Below are positions 34,492-46,964 of a stretch of 64,000 nt of DNA, in pieces (positions within the stretch are counted from its first letter, which is position 1; each line of letters opens with the position of its first letter). The notes beneath the pieces were generated by a model. The model ran no database searches, was not told the DNA's origin, and worked only from the letters and a program-made list of their open reading frames with translations. This DNA is from Heterobilharzia americana (lineage: Eukaryota > Platyhelminthes > Trematoda > Strigeidida > Schistosomatidae): positions 91,536,708 through 91,600,707 of the forward strand of contig OX104127.1 of NCBI GenBank assembly GCA_944470555.2, written 5' to 3'. Both the position numbers and the translations under genes were made by a program.

Positions 34492-34855
34492 CCTCACCTA
34501 GTTTACTAGCCGGTCCTAAACCGAGGTGAAGAGGGAAGGTTGGAAGTAGGGCCAGCTACCCTACCCCTGAAAATTTGTCCAATCACTGAAGAAACTTTAA
34601 AGCAGAAGAAAGTGAAGATGGATTGAGCATACACTGAGAAGACCGTTTTGGCCAGGTCAGGCCAGGTCCTCGAATGGAACCCAAATAGGAAGCGACTAGT
34701 TAGGTGTTTGGGAGTGATGACATGGACGAGATCGTGTGAGGAAGAAACGAAAGACAGGTTAAAAAGACCACAGGGAACAGACTGAAATGTAGAAATGCTA
34801 CGGAAGTCCTGTGTTCCACTAGGAACCCAAGGGATAAATAATGAAATATAAGAAT
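34492..34855 (+). mobile_element. Internally deleted RTE-like copy (5' UTR joined to 3' end)
   Basis: The first 90 nt (AACCTCACCTAGTTTACTAGC and onward, with CCGGTCCTAA and GAGGGAAGGTTGG) match the 5' leader of the full copy on the complement near 45550-45653. From about 34595 the sequence matches the extreme 3' coding end and tail, ending CCACTAGGAACCCAAGGGA. The roughly 3 kb between them is missing, so this is a short non-autonomous derivative that could be mobilised only by enzyme from another copy. Confidence 0.7.
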
Positions 34856-35141
34856 TTGAGGCACAGTTACAAAGAAAATTGTATCTTTATAACTCAAAAG
34901 AGCAGAGTTGCTTAGATTAGTGAGTATAGCTCAAAATATCAAAGAAATTTAGTAAACACGATTAATTTTGGTTTACGAGTTGAGTAACGTGACATGGTTA
35001 ACATAATATACAATAAACGAATAGAAAACAAGAATTAGAAAGTAAGTTTGTTTGAAAAACTGGAAAGGTTATTGGAAGTATAAATTCAAGTTTCCTAATT
35101 CATAATTATGTGTTTATTTCAATGAAATCAAGCGTAAAAAT

Positions 35142-36080
35142 CTACAGGCGAAAACATACAAGTTGGCAGAAGGGGGAGAGGAGATGCAGCGAAGGAAGAC
35201 GCGACTTCTTCCGGTGGACATAGAGAAGACAGAGGTGATGAAGACACCCAATCAACAACAACAACAACAAAAACAACGAACAACAACCACCATCAAAGGG
35301 AGAAATCTGAAGGAAGTTGTCTCTTCCACCTACCTAGACAAGACAGCATCGTTCCAACTACACGCGGTGACGGCACAGTTGAGGATGTCAAAGCATCCAG
35401 CATCAGAAAGACAGCAAGACACGCCTTCCTGCATTAATCTGAAACAATCAGTGTGGAGATCTACTGCACTGCACTACACAGCAATGCACTGCATTCAGCA
35501 TAAAGCGTGAACAACATCCGGATTTCCATCACTAATATAATGTCAGTCAAGTCAGTGCTTCAATCTGATGTGATTGTTCAGGGACTTGGCGGCGCGTTAC
35601 ACAAAACATTTCCAACAAACTGCACACATACACGAGTAGCTGCCGCCCACACCCACGCCCACACCCATGTCCACGTCCACGCCCACGCTCACTCGATACT
35701 GACACTGAAGATCAGATGGCCAGAATAATAAGAATAAGCAACAAGGAAGTCACTGGTCTGGCAACGAACCAACCATGAAGCTATCACCGAAAAAATATGC
35801 GGACGAAAGTGGAGATTGATTGGAGTGGACATACTCCGAGAAATGAGACGGTTTGAGGAGACCATGCATCAGACCAAGTTAGGCCGTCGAGTGGAACCCG
35901 AATGAGAAATGACGAGTTGGTTGTCCGAGGGTGAGGACATTGAGGAGATTGTGTGAGGAAGTGATGAAAGTTTATGTGTAGGTGTGGAGCCAGATTGAAA
36001 TGACTACAGAGAAGAGAGTGAGATGGCACCATACTGCTGACTCCTTATGTTCTGCTGGGAATGCAAGGAACAAGTGATAA
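35142..36080 (+). mobile_element. RTE-like retrotransposon, inverted near-identical partner copy
   Basis: This plus-strand copy starts abruptly at ATCTACAGGCGAAAAC and runs to the 3' tail. Three reading frames of 115, 73 and 82 codons are identical in translation to frames in the 30.8-31.7-kb copy. Small differences appear at the 5' edge (CATACAAG against CCAACAAG) and at the 3' edge (CTCC against CGGC, and then a different tail). It has the same broken frames. Confidence 0.85.
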
Positions 36081-36667
36081 TAATAGTACTAATAATAATT
36101 TCAATGAAGTCATGCACTGAATATAATTTTGAAAAGTTCATGGAATACTTTCCACTGATGTATTCCACTTGAAGGTAATTAGCAGAAATTCGCTATATTT
36201 CAATATATTTTTCACGGTCTTTTTGACAATTGACATTTTTATTGGAAACATATTTAGGTGATTTCAATTAGGTTATACTATAATAGTTACCTAATGCTAC
36301 GTTTACTTGCCAGTTTTAAGCTTTTTCACCAGTATGTAATTTTAGGGTATCTTATGAAAGACTCAGAGTCTCATGTAACCTTTTTTCTTGGACTTTAACT
36401 GTTACTGATCATTAAAAATTGTAATTACAGTAACCAAACATAGCTTATGTTAATATTGTTAACCGTTATTATTATTATTTCCCCATTAGTCAAGTTTTCT
36501 TATTATATATATAGCTATGTACAGCTCGGCGAGATGTTTTTTTTGAAAACCAGTCAAGTCAGTCAAGGTGGATGCTTAAATTAAAGTTTCAGGTTTACTA
36601 ACTCTCATCATCGGGGTCCTTATTTAGAATTTACATAACGTTTCAAATCGTACCATTTTCATGTAGT

Positions 36668-36716
36668 TATTATTATTATTTGTCCCTTGGGTTCCTAATG
36701 GAACATAGGACTTCAT
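36668..36716 (-). mobile_element. RTE-like retrotransposon, 3' tip
   Basis: A roughly 50-nt piece with the ATTATTATTATTATTTGTCCC tail region and TTGGGTTCCTAATGGAAC, the extreme 3' end of the family on the minus strand. Confidence 0.6.
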
Positions 36717-36884
36717 GTAGTAAGGAATAAAATTTCATTCTTCGGTTAGTATATCCTCTAACCCATTATACCTTGGTCCCTCAAGAAAACAAATCAACAT
36801 TACATCCATTATTATAAGTATATAACTTGAAGACTGCGGTACAATCCAATTACGTATCAGATTTGTTTATTTGATGTAGCGAAC

Positions 36885-37600
36885 AGGGATAAAGTATTAT
36901 TTAACCGACGTCATTTTGAACGTAAATTATAGCTCATAATCATATCAAAGTAATCTCATAACTTTCGACATCTGAATTTCATAGTTCTTTCACTTGATAT
37001 TCTTGGTTTTTATTGGTGGGGAAATTTTTCATATCTCTGGTATGGGTGTCGAATGTTTAAATATTCGAATTAGAGCAGCTTAAATATGAAACTGGAATAT
37101 ATGAAGGAAACACTATTAATCCATAATTATCCTCTAGAGTTTATCCAGGAATTCATGGGAACACAAAAAATAGAGTAGCAATATGAATAGTAACAGCAAG
37201 TGTAGAACAACAGACCCTGTTAAGATAAATCAACTAAAAGAAAATTCAGCTACTGTAATACATGCACTCACACACAATCATACAACAGAGTGAGATAAAA
37301 TCACTGGACCTAAGTTCAGAATCGTTGTCTGAAAGAGAGGAAGATATTGATTAGCAAACCTTTGTTCATCGAATCTACACCCATAACATATGATACGAAT
37401 GATGCAACAACTATATTAGAGATATGGGAAATTTTACCAATACCACTAAAAGCAACGAATCTGAAGTGATAAGGCTATAAAATTAAAATGTTGAAAGTTG
37501 TTTGATTACTTTGATGTGATCATGAAGAATAGTTTATAATCAATATGGCATCGAGTAAATACTACTGTGTCACTGTGTGTGATATCGCATAGACATACTG
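36885..37600 (+). mobile_element. Penelope-like element remnant with inverted flanks (family B)
   Basis: The left flank (36885-37080) and the right flank (about 37255-37600) are inverted relative to each other and homologous to the flanks of the PLE at 49748-51429. Between them about 150 nt correspond to the PLE body near 50720-50860, including the segment that reads PLEFIQEF-like in one frame. Reverse transcriptase and endonuclease motifs are lost. It is a much older relative of the 49.7-kb copy. Confidence 0.65.
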
Positions 37601-37959
37601 CAGTCATTTATAGCTTTCCATAACTTGACAACTGTAAGCAAAGCTTTATGGCACCATACAAGTTTCTCAAGCGATAAATATTTTATGACTAACATCCAAC
37701 AAATAAAATTGTTTCGGACACCCATTAAGTTGAATATGTTGAGTGTTGGTCGTATACCTTTTTTTATGAATGTGATGGATCATATTAGGAATAACTAGGA
37801 GAATCGTTAGCGATATTAGACTCTAACAGTTTTTCCGACTGTCAGAGACGTATATACACTGATGCAATCATCTGAAATAATCTTGGTTCGTCATTCTGGT
37901 TTTTATGTGTTGGAGTGAGGCTTATATCGGGCAGAGATTTATTCCGCAAAGAGTTTCAA

Positions 37960-38570
37960 GTACACATGAGTTGGTTGCTGAAGGAGAACCAATCCCATTT
38001 TTTCCAGTTCTAAGTGCTGACCGAATTCTACCGATTATTTTTGCAATATGTTCACTAAACTAGGAAACTCTCCATTATAATGCACTTTTATTTTTGGTAG
38101 TTGTTTGGAGGAATTCGACAGGAAGCCTTGGAACTTAGTTCTGTGCTCGTTGGCATTCGTCAGTAGGGCGTATTTGCAACCTCGATGGAACTGTTGTCTC
38201 GTCTGAGGTTCGAACCAGGCGTCACCCATAGTTGTGGTCAGTGACGTTACCACTGACCTATTCTGGTTACAACTGGCCCCTGTAGGACTGCAAAACGTAC
38301 ACTGATTGGTCACTGGAGAGTAATTAGTCTCATGTTGTTGATTCCTGAGTGTTGACCGAACTCAGTCGATCATTTTGCAATGTAGCCATTAAGCTAGTAG
38401 GCTTACTGTCACGATGCACCTTGATGGATGTTAGTTGGTTGTAGGCATCCCCATTAGGAGCCTCCAAGCTTGGAGACCACATTGCAAAGTGATCAACAGA
38501 ATTCGGTTAGCACTTGGAGTAGACAATATGAGATTGGTTCAGTGAGCAAACTATATACTTTAGTTTTTGT
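37960..38570 (-). repeat. Two tandem units of a tRNA-like SINE
   Basis: On the minus strand the first unit has an A box TAGGTCAGTGG (38250-38260 on the complement) and a B box GGTTCGAACC (near 38207-38217) at tRNA spacing. A second, partial unit (38331-38500) repeats the TGACCGAA(C/T)TC, TTTTGCAAT and GTAG/GTTAG landmarks of the region left of the head. The SINE at 48310-48720 is the same family. Confidence 0.6.
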
Positions 38571-38599
38571 TAGGCAGTTGGAGCCTATCTGTGAACAGC

Positions 38600-40680
38600 C
38601 TTGCTTGATCTTGGTTTCATAATTGTTGAAATTCATAAAAAGGAAGTATCTGCAACCACGAAGTAAATGACACTCGTTTAGAGTCTGTGACTTGTGGCAC
38701 CTGATGGAGCAGTCAGAGAATCTGTCGCAGAGCTATTCAAGCTCTGGATAACCTCATGCGGAAGGAAACTATGTGTGTTTATTGTTCCCAGGGAAGTGGA
38801 TAAGTTAGTGTTGTTTCAAGTATGTTTCTGAGATTATCATAGGCTATATTATTTACTTTTTTTCATGCTTTTTCTTCTAACCGTATAGTAAACAAATTCA
38901 TTTACGCTTTGTCCAAGGATCTTTTATTTGCCAATATTTGCGTAGCATCAGTAATTATCATCACTGTACTAAGAAATATTGACTGAATAATAACCAAAGT
39001 CCTGTAATGCATTCAGTTTACGAACCAATGTTACAGTTTTCTTCCAAGAAGTCTTTAGCTTTACTTATCAACGCCCGATTTCATCAGTGACGTATAAACA
39101 GAATGCCAGGGAACTGAGGATGTCTATGCAAAAATGAATGGCATTTTGTAAACCTGTTTCAATGCATCAGAATCTAATTTAATTAGGTGATTGTTTCTAG
39201 GTTATACTACGAAAAAAAATTTTTCTTTCAGTTACGTTTATTAAGATTCCGTTTAACGTGTAACATTGTTAAGCAAATACTAACAGTAAATAAAGTTTTC
39301 ATCAAAGATAAATAGATTTAATTTATGATAGCACATGATGTAGTAATGCATTACATTCAGCTTTACGTTCTCAGTCTTGACACTAATTGTGGTTCCAGGC
39401 AGATCATACCATGTGATCTGGAGATTTTGGTTTGCATAAGAAATCACGATCAGATTTCCCACCACAGACTGCAGATTCCTGCAAACATCCAATTTGATAC
39501 CATCGTTTTACTTGTCTGCCATACTCACATTAAGTCGGTTACAAGAAGGCCGTTAGCGACGCCTCAGTTTTGATCCTGTCATTGAGAACCTTGCTCAATT
39601 ATCAGGCAAATGGAGGATTCCTTTTGGTTTGCAACTCTATTGACTGCACAGTTGTCTTCCAGTCAGCAGTTTCTCAACAATTCATTATTTGAGAAAGAAG
39701 CTTATTCTTAAACTAATAAATTAGAACTATGTTGGCAGTTACCTTCCATCATTCACTTTATAATAGTTCTAAGTCAGTTTAAGTCTTACTTCCATTCAGG
39801 TTTGAGCAAGGTTGCAGTCAGCTTTCATGAATCTGGAGATCAGTCTTCAGAACAAGGTTATTTCAGATAGTCTAGTCAACAATCAGTGGTTATTACTGAA
39901 GAAAATAGTTAAAAATCTGGAGAAATACTAAAGAGAATTGCATACTTTTCTAGAGTATTACTACTTTCCATCGATTAATCCATTAAAGTGAACGCTTCTT
40001 ATATTATGTTCTGTTAGTGTGTAAAGTTCACGTCTGTTCACATTTATACGGTTTACACAGGATTTAACGTGATTTTTAAATGTAGCTCTAAACACGCGTA
40101 TAACTTTGGATTTCATTTTAGTCTGTTTATTGGAATTGTCACATAGTGAAACAGTATCATTTACTGAATAACTTTTCGGAGAGAATTTATTGTCTATATT
40201 TATATAATTTCATGATATGATATATGGACAAAATGGAATTAAAATCTATCAAAGTGCCTACATTTTACTCCTATATTAATGAAGTCCAAAAAAAGCTGGA
40301 GAGGCAGTGAAGGTTTTATCAAATCTTTTAAAATATCTCGGTTTTATACTGATTCTTAGTTTACTCACCACACCAAAAGCTTAAGGGGTACTTAAAATAC
40401 TGAAAGGTGATCACTTCTATTGACGTGTCATGAAATGGGTAAAAAAGGTAAGCTTTTGAACATTCATTGCATGTTATACTTGAATTAAGTGATGGTGCTG
40501 ACAGTATAAATATTTTAGAAGAATAAAATCGGACACGTTATACAGTATAGATATGAATATGCATAAAGCTTACTAGAAAGGACTCGTATCGGGAAGAATA
40601 CTAAATGTTTAGGTTATTTTCAGTAATGATGTTCATAGACAATAGTATCTCCACTAGCTTCGTTACTGGCAAACGTTTTC
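38600..40680. other. No recognisable gene
   Basis: Two overlapping opposite-strand frames near 39280-39573 are of moderate length (70 and 82 codons) but carry no motif. The rest is AT-rich sequence without recognised repeats. Confidence 0.4.
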
Positions 40681-40789
40681 CTTGTGAGAATAAAAAATAA
40701 TATTAACGGGACGCAAATCACATTTGACGGGAGCTGTGATGTACAGAACATTTTTAAGTTACTTAGTAATTTCCATACATACCTTCATT

Positions 40790-41113
40790 GTGACATCAAA
40801 AACAAGATATTCAACGAGGAGAACTTTTTTTCAACAAATTTATTCTCAAGCTGTACATTCGTATATATACATGATATTTAAAGACTATAATCCATGAGGA
40901 AGATTTAACTTAAATAATGGGGTTTGAAACAATATTAATGATGGTGGTGATAATTATAATGTTGATAGTTGATGACGTAAAGGTCGAGTGGTAGCAAAAA
41001 GGGGTTACGTAAGACTTTCAAATCGTTTATAAAGTGCATATAGATTAAAAGGGTGAGAACGTTAATAAACAATCAAAGAATTAGGTAATATAGATGAGAC
41101 AAGTCTTCAAATA

Positions 41114-41180
<67 letters not shown>

Positions 41181-41255
41181 CGTACAACTTGAGAATAAAT
41201 TCGCTGAAAAGAGTTTTCTGGGCTGAATATCTTGTTTTCGATTTCCCTACATCTC
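40790..41255. repeat. Inverted repeat around a (TA)n microsatellite
   Basis: The segment 40795-40880 (AACAAGATATTCA, then AATTTATTCTCAAG, then GTATATATACATG) is repeated in inverted form at about 41165-41250 with modest divergence. The inner end of the right arm has expanded into (TA)n at 41115-41177, about 31 units, apparently from the short TATATA present in the left arm. Confidence 0.6.
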
Positions 41256-42999
41256 TTCTTTCTACAGTCAGATTCTAACATTATATTTGTTCAGGTATTC
41301 TTTACAAGTGTAGCCAGTTGATGTTTCAAGAGATCAAACCATAAAACATGTAAATGTAATAGACAATCAGCGGATTTTCATAGTCTTTTTTTCAGTGAAC
41401 AAAGATGAAGCCTAATTTATCCTCTCTTGTAATGTAACCTGGAAATGTATACAAAAGACAATGTGAAAGAATTTAAAATCGTAAAGCAAAGCTTCATAGA
41501 TCGTTGATCTTCATCATGTTTTGTTAAGGGTATCGACCAATTCTTTGAGACATTTAGATATAATCAGAATGGTAAAGAAACAAATATTTATAAGTTCAGC
41601 ATTCATACGGAGTTTTTCTGATAATGACAACGTTGAAATTACCATATGTCACTTCCCTATGTACCACTTTTATCAACCATTTGTTAATATTGCACAGTGT
41701 TCAGAAAAAGTTACACCAATTAGCTAGTCTTACGTGCATGATCACATTCACCTAGTGTTTCTCAACTAGGTACTTTAGTTATACCTACTCACATTTCACT
41801 GTGCTTGTTAGTATGACTGAGAAAATGAGATCACTGACGTACAAAGTGTAGCAAACCGCGACCAAATAGTCTTGAATTTATTATTAGAATTTTTTAACCA
41901 AGTGAAACAAAATTTATAAAAAGATGAATGTTTACAACTGTATACTGAAGAAATCCATTCACATGTTACCATGGTGAACATTCTCATCCTGATTTTTGCA
42001 TGAAAACCAAAATGTTCAATCACATAATGTGACGTGATCGACACTTTCATCACATGAAAACCACAAACATCAAAGCTATGCGACTGAAATGAGTATTTCT
42101 AAAGCATTTACCCCTGTCATCAGTGCTTACTAGTCAGACCAAGGTGATCTAAATAGCAGATAGCCATTCTGCTATATTGGGCCAAGTACATCTTCAGTGT
42201 ACCGGGATAGATTCGGCTCAGAGAGAGTAGTTTCATCCAAACCACACAAATAATATAATAATAATTATAACATTGCCTAATAATATTATTTTTATTATTA
42301 TTTGTCCCTTGGGTTCCTAATAAAACATAGGGCTTCACTAGAACGCACCCATTGCACTCTTCTCTGAAATCCTTTGAACCTGGATCCACGACAGCCCACA
42401 AGCTCTCATTTCCTCCTCACACGATCTCCTCCATGTCACCCTCTCCTCGGACACCCAACTCGTCGCTTCCCATGCGGGTTCCACTCGAGTGCCTGGCATG
42501 AGGCATGATGTCCCCAGTCGGCCTTCTCAGTGTATGCCTGGTCCAATCCATCTCCACTTCCTTCCACTGCATATGTGTTGGGTGATAGCTTCTTGGTTGG
42601 TTCGTTGCCCGCCAGAGCTCCTTGTTGCTCATTCTTTCTGGCAATCCATCTGATCTTCAATAACGAACCATTGTAAGCAGTTGTTGATGAATGTCTATAG
42701 TTTGTTGGAAATCCCTTTCGTGACGCGCCAAGTCTCTCAACCATCAACCAGAAGCACTGACTTGACTGAATTGGTGTTGAAAATCCGGATGTTGTTCCAC
42801 ATGCTGAGTGCAGAAGATCTCCACACTGGTTTCAGATTAATGAATGCCTGTCTTGCTGTCTTTCCGATCCTGGTTTTGACATCCTCGTCTGTGCCGTCTG
42901 TAGGCGAAACAGTGCTGCCTAGATAGGTGAAGGAGGTTACTTCCTTTAAGTTTCTCCCATTGATGGTGATTGGAGTTTGTTGTTGTTGTTGATGGTGGT

Positions 43000-44023
43000 G
43001 TTGCGGTATCGTCATCACATCTGTCTTCTCTACATTCACCTGAAGTCCCGTCTTCGCTGTCTCGCCTCTTCTGTCAACTTGTTAGTTTTTGCCTGTAGAT
43101 CTGCAAGTTTATGTGATATCAGGCACAAGTCATCGGCGAAATCCAGATCTTCTGGGTTCTATTCAGCGGTCCAGCGTATCCCCCTCTTCTCACAGCTCCC
43201 CACTGTTTGCTGCATGATCCAGTCGACCACAATCAGGAATATCATTGGTGATAGTAGGCAACCTTGTTTCACTCCTGTCTTCACTTCAAAATCATCACTG
43301 AGCTTCCCATTGTGAATTACTTGGCATGTGGCATCTTCATATTGTTGTTGAATGAGGCGGATAAATGTTTGCGGTATTCTGTAGTATTGAAGCAGTTTCC
43401 AAATTACCTCTCGGTCGACGCCGTCAAAGGCCTTCTCAAAGTCGATAAAGTTGAGGTAGAGAGCTGATTGCCATTCTATACTCTGTTCTATGATGATGCG
43501 TAGTGTAGCGCTGCAATTTGGTTGCACATGATTTGTACTTCCTGAATTCAGCCAGCCAGCCTGTTCGGTTCGTAGTTTTGAATCCAGTGCATCCTTTAAC
43601 CTCTCCAAGATAATGCGGCTTAATATTTTGCTTGCTCTGGGTGGACAGGAGAGTGATTCCGCTCCAGTTCTTGCAAACACTCAGGTCTCCCTTCTTCAGC
43701 AGTTTGACAAGGTAACCCTTCTTCCAATCAATTGGCAGGTACCTTCTCTTCCTTCCACACCTTCTGCAATAGCGGTGTGGTGTGAGCATGTCCGCTGTTG
43801 TCTCTGCGTATGTTCTCAGTGCTTCTGGTAGGATCCCCTCTGGTCCTGCTGCTTTCCCAGATTTCAGTAGCTTTATGGCGTTCAGAACTTCCACTTTTGT
43901 TAGAGGATTTATGTTTACTTGTAGTTCAGCGGCTGGGCTGCAGGTGGTATTTCTGGACGAAGTGCAGGTGGTAGTGGTGGTGGTGGTGGTCGATTCAAGA
44001 GCTTCTTGAAGTGGTCGGCCCAT
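43000..44023 (-). pseudogene. RTE reverse transcriptase domain, frameshifted
   Basis: The first frame (43436-44023) has a Thr-rich run followed by LLKSGKAAGPEGILPEALR and WKKGYLVKLLKKGDL. The second (43159-43680) has RLKDALDSKLRTEQAGW, FIDFEKAFDGVDREVIW (motif A) and TGVKQGCLLSPMIFL (motif B). After a TAG at 43159 the frame reads LDFADDLCLISHK, with the catalytic FADD at about 43130. The C-terminal part continues at 42737-43039 with NLKEVTSFTYLGSTV. The Thr run corresponds to GGTGGT repeats near 43970-43995. Confidence 0.87.
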
Positions 44024-44576
44024 TGTTTTCCTTGTTTCTCCTCTTTCGTAATTATATTTCCTTCATCATCTTTTACTGGTTTCATCTGTGTTGATCTCTT
44101 CCCTGGTAGATAGTAACCTGGTTATTTGAACCAATGTTGTTAGGTCTCTGTCTCTCCTACCAGCAGCCTGTTCTGCCTCCCTTGCCAGTGTTTCGTAGAA
44201 GTGTGTTTTGTCTTTGCGTGCACTCTTCTTCACTCCTTTGTCCAGTGTAGTGTTTTATACATTGTACTCAGTTCCTCTTATCGTTGAGCATCCTTGCACT
44301 GGTTTATCTTCTGTTTCACAATCCTCCTCTCCCTGCTCTATCAGCTCCATGTATCTATCGAGATCCATTCCTTATCCTCTTTCTTCTTCCCTCCTAATAC
44401 TGTTGTGCAGGTTTCTTCCCACATCTGTTTCAACGACTTTCAGTGTTCTTCCACACAGTTTTCTTCAGGGATGTTCCTTGACATCTCTCATTTTGTCTTG
44501 ATGGCTGATCGACGTAAAGATTTCCATTGTAGTTTCGTTCTTCAGTTTCCGAGTGTTGTACCTGAACTAAGGTCTG

Positions 44577-45399
44577 TCACCAACTTCCTTGAAGGCTTCC
44601 AGCTTGGTTTGCTTCGACGAGATAGTGGTCTGAGCCTACATCTGCTCCTCTTCTTGACCTTGTGTCAAGTAGGCTGCGTCTCCACTTTCTCCAGATTGAG
44701 ATAAAGTCAATTTGATTTTTAGTGTGTCCTGATGTCTGGTGAAATCGAATCCATGTCGCTTTGGGGATATCTGTGTGCTTGAACACAGTGCCTCACTGCA
44801 ATCACCAAATCGTTGGATGCACAGAATTCTGCAAACAATTCTCCATTCTCGTTCATCACCTCACCGAGCACTTCTCGACCCATGGTTGGTTCTATTCCTG
44901 AGTTGTCTGCTCCCAGTTTTGCATTCATGTCACCCATTAGAATTTTGATATCGTCAACTGACGTCTTGTCCAGTGTTGATTGAAGTTGTCTGTAGAATTT
45001 CTCCTTTTTCTCTTGCTCTACATTATTTGTAGGTGCATAATGTAGCATTATATGATTGTGAACTTCCCTCCTTTTGAGTTGAACCTTGCTGTCATGATCC
45101 TGATCGTTGGGGAGATTGGTTCCCACTGCATGAGAGAGAGCCTTCGATGTTGTTGTGGACATCATGATAGCCACTCCATAACTCAGTGTGCTCGTGGTTG
45201 TCGTCTGGGTGACAATATTGGAGTAGACTATTGATTCTCCAGTTGACAGTTTGGAGAGTCCACTCCCATTCCATCTGCTTTCGCAAATTCCAGGCACTTC
45301 AATGTGATACCTTCTCATCTCGTTTGCAATCTGGGCTGCCTTACTGGGTTCAAACATGATGCGGACATTCCATGTCCCTACGTTTACTTTCGCTTTCAT
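44577..45399 (-). pseudogene. RTE endonuclease domain (APE type), frameshifted
   Basis: The enzyme nicks target DNA for target-primed reverse transcription. The frame 44719-45399 starts MKAKVNVGTWNVRIM (the catalytic Asn region), has GICESRWNGSG with the catalytic Glu, YAPTNN, and MGDMNAKLGADN. After a frameshift near 44760 the frame 44577-44786 continues with KNQIDFISI and GADVGSDHYLVE, which holds the catalytic Asp-His pair. An in-frame TGA lies before the Met at 45399, so the original start was upstream. All active-site motifs are recognisable. Confidence 0.85.
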
Positions 45400-45653
45400 C
45401 AGGGGAGAGAAGACACATCGGCCCGGTCAATTGGCTTCTCCAAGGCTTTCACCAACTGGCATCATTTCGCCTCTCCGATTCCAACGAGGAATAATTTTGT
45501 TTTTATTTTTTATATTTCGTTTGTGTTTTGAAGTTTCTTTAGAGGTTAGATTTGTTTTAGGGGGTATGGTTGGTAGCCCTATGCCCAACCTTCCCTCTTT
45601 ACGCTGGCTTAGGACCGGCTAGTAACTAGTGAACTAGTTAACGAGGCCAGGTT

Positions 45654-46500
45654 AACATTGTCTTATATTTATTTACTTATTCATCAATCGTTCTTTGTTC
45701 TGACCTTTCATCCCTTGGATGCTTTTTGTCAGCTTTGCTGTTCGTGGCGACTTATTTACTGTCAGTTGAATGCATTATGCTTGGAAACAAATCATTAGAC
45801 AAATGTCGCTATACACCTTAAGTCTTGTGTACACACGATTGAGCAGCGATGAAAATTTTTTTGTTAAGTGCTATATATTTGGTGTCTCAAGAAACATCTT
45901 ACCTAAGTGGTCGGTTGTGACCCTGCATAGCTTAGCTTTAAAGTTTCTGGTTTCAGCATTGAGTGACGTGATTTTGAATCACTAATAGAAAGTCAGCTTC
46001 TTCTTGTTCGTAAATGAGGCTTGCCTAAAGGTACAAAACATCGGTTTATTAGTTCCTGCACATTGTTTCCTAACACCTAGACCTATAGTTCAGTACAAAC
46101 CACTGTTGCATCCTTTGACGTGTGTATCATATTGTGAAATTGTGCAATAGACTTCTGTTAGTGCTTGGCACCAAACAACATTCCATAGTGTTTTGGCTAC
46201 ATAAATCAATTACTACTAGTTGATTGTCTTCAGTCAAACTGTTAAGTGTGTACAATACTATGTCATTTGTGTAACTTCAATTCATATGCTCTATTTTCCA
46301 CTACTACTGTGGAAATTTATGAGTGAGGCAAAAAGGCTAACCCAACAACAAGAGGGATAGACAATTAGACTTTTTTATTTGATGAAAATATTTCCTTCCA
46401 GCAGAAATGAAGCAACCTACTTAGCCATAATAGTTGTTGTTAAGGTTCCCTTCAGATCCACTCAAAATAATGCCCTATTTATATAGTCTATGATTTTCGA
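45654..46500. other. No recognisable gene
   Basis: AT-rich sequence upstream of the RTE leader. A 71-codon plus-strand frame at 45770-45985 has no motif. Confidence 0.4.
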
Positions 46501-46528
46501 TTACAATCTGTATTAGTATTAACAATAC

Positions 46529-46726
46529 CTGATCGTTGACTTTAAAATATTCACGATATTTTTCTGGAACTTTGATTGTTGACTGAAGATATAAAGTGAA
46601 TTCCGATGAGCAAAAATGTTCATGAAATAGAATTTGAACATAACCTCTGTTATATATGAGTAGTTCAACAGCATGAAAGATACTCTTAACAATTTCATCC
46701 ACTGTAGTTCTTCGAAGTTTTTGGAG
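46529..46726 (-). CDS. Exon-like segment, 66 codons, phase 0-0
   Basis: The segment is 198 nt, exactly 66 codons, bounded by an AATTAG acceptor and a GATCAG/GTATTG donor. It reads LQKLRRTTVDEIVKSIF, HAVELLIYNRGYVQILFHEH and TIKVPEKYREYFKVNDQ, a helical-looking composition with no repeats. Being in phase 0 at both ends, it could follow the segment at 47207-47285. It is outside the recognised repeats. I do not recognise the family. Confidence 0.5.
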
Positions 46727-46964
46727 CTAATTACTATGATAACTACCTGTGACTAAAAACGTTTGCACCTCTAACTGAAAAAAATTTAATTCTTTACATA
46801 CTTGAACTTGTCATGCCTAAGCTCCAGTTGAAGATTTCAAAAATAATGACGAAGCTTCTCCTTATCCTTGTAGAGTGATAATAATAGTCACCCAGCAACT
46901 ACAGAAAATTTAATTAGATATATTTAAAATCATTTTTTGTTCATGAGGATTTTAATTTTAAGGT

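Larger units (their letters stand above)
42295..45653 (-). mobile_element. RTE-like non-LTR retrotransposon, most complete copy
   Basis: The copy is about 3.36 kb and reads on the minus strand, from a leader beginning AACCTGGCC near 45653 to a 3' end with GGAACCCAAGGGACAAATAA near 42300. The order is leader, apurinic-type endonuclease (45399-44577), reverse transcriptase (44023-43000), C-terminal region (43000-42400) and tail, as in RTE/SR2-type elements. Stops and frameshifts are scattered throughout, so it is inactive, but all domains can be read. It serves as the reference for the other RTE pieces in the window. Confidence 0.88.

Noticed and set aside
38200..38250. Functional tRNA gene at the A/B-box region
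   Set aside because: A and B boxes are present, but no full cloverleaf with acceptor stem can be drawn, and the same head recurs in SINEs at 26.3 and 48.4 kb.
41081..41281. Protein with a long Tyr-Ile repeat
   Set aside because: It is the translation of the TA microsatellite.
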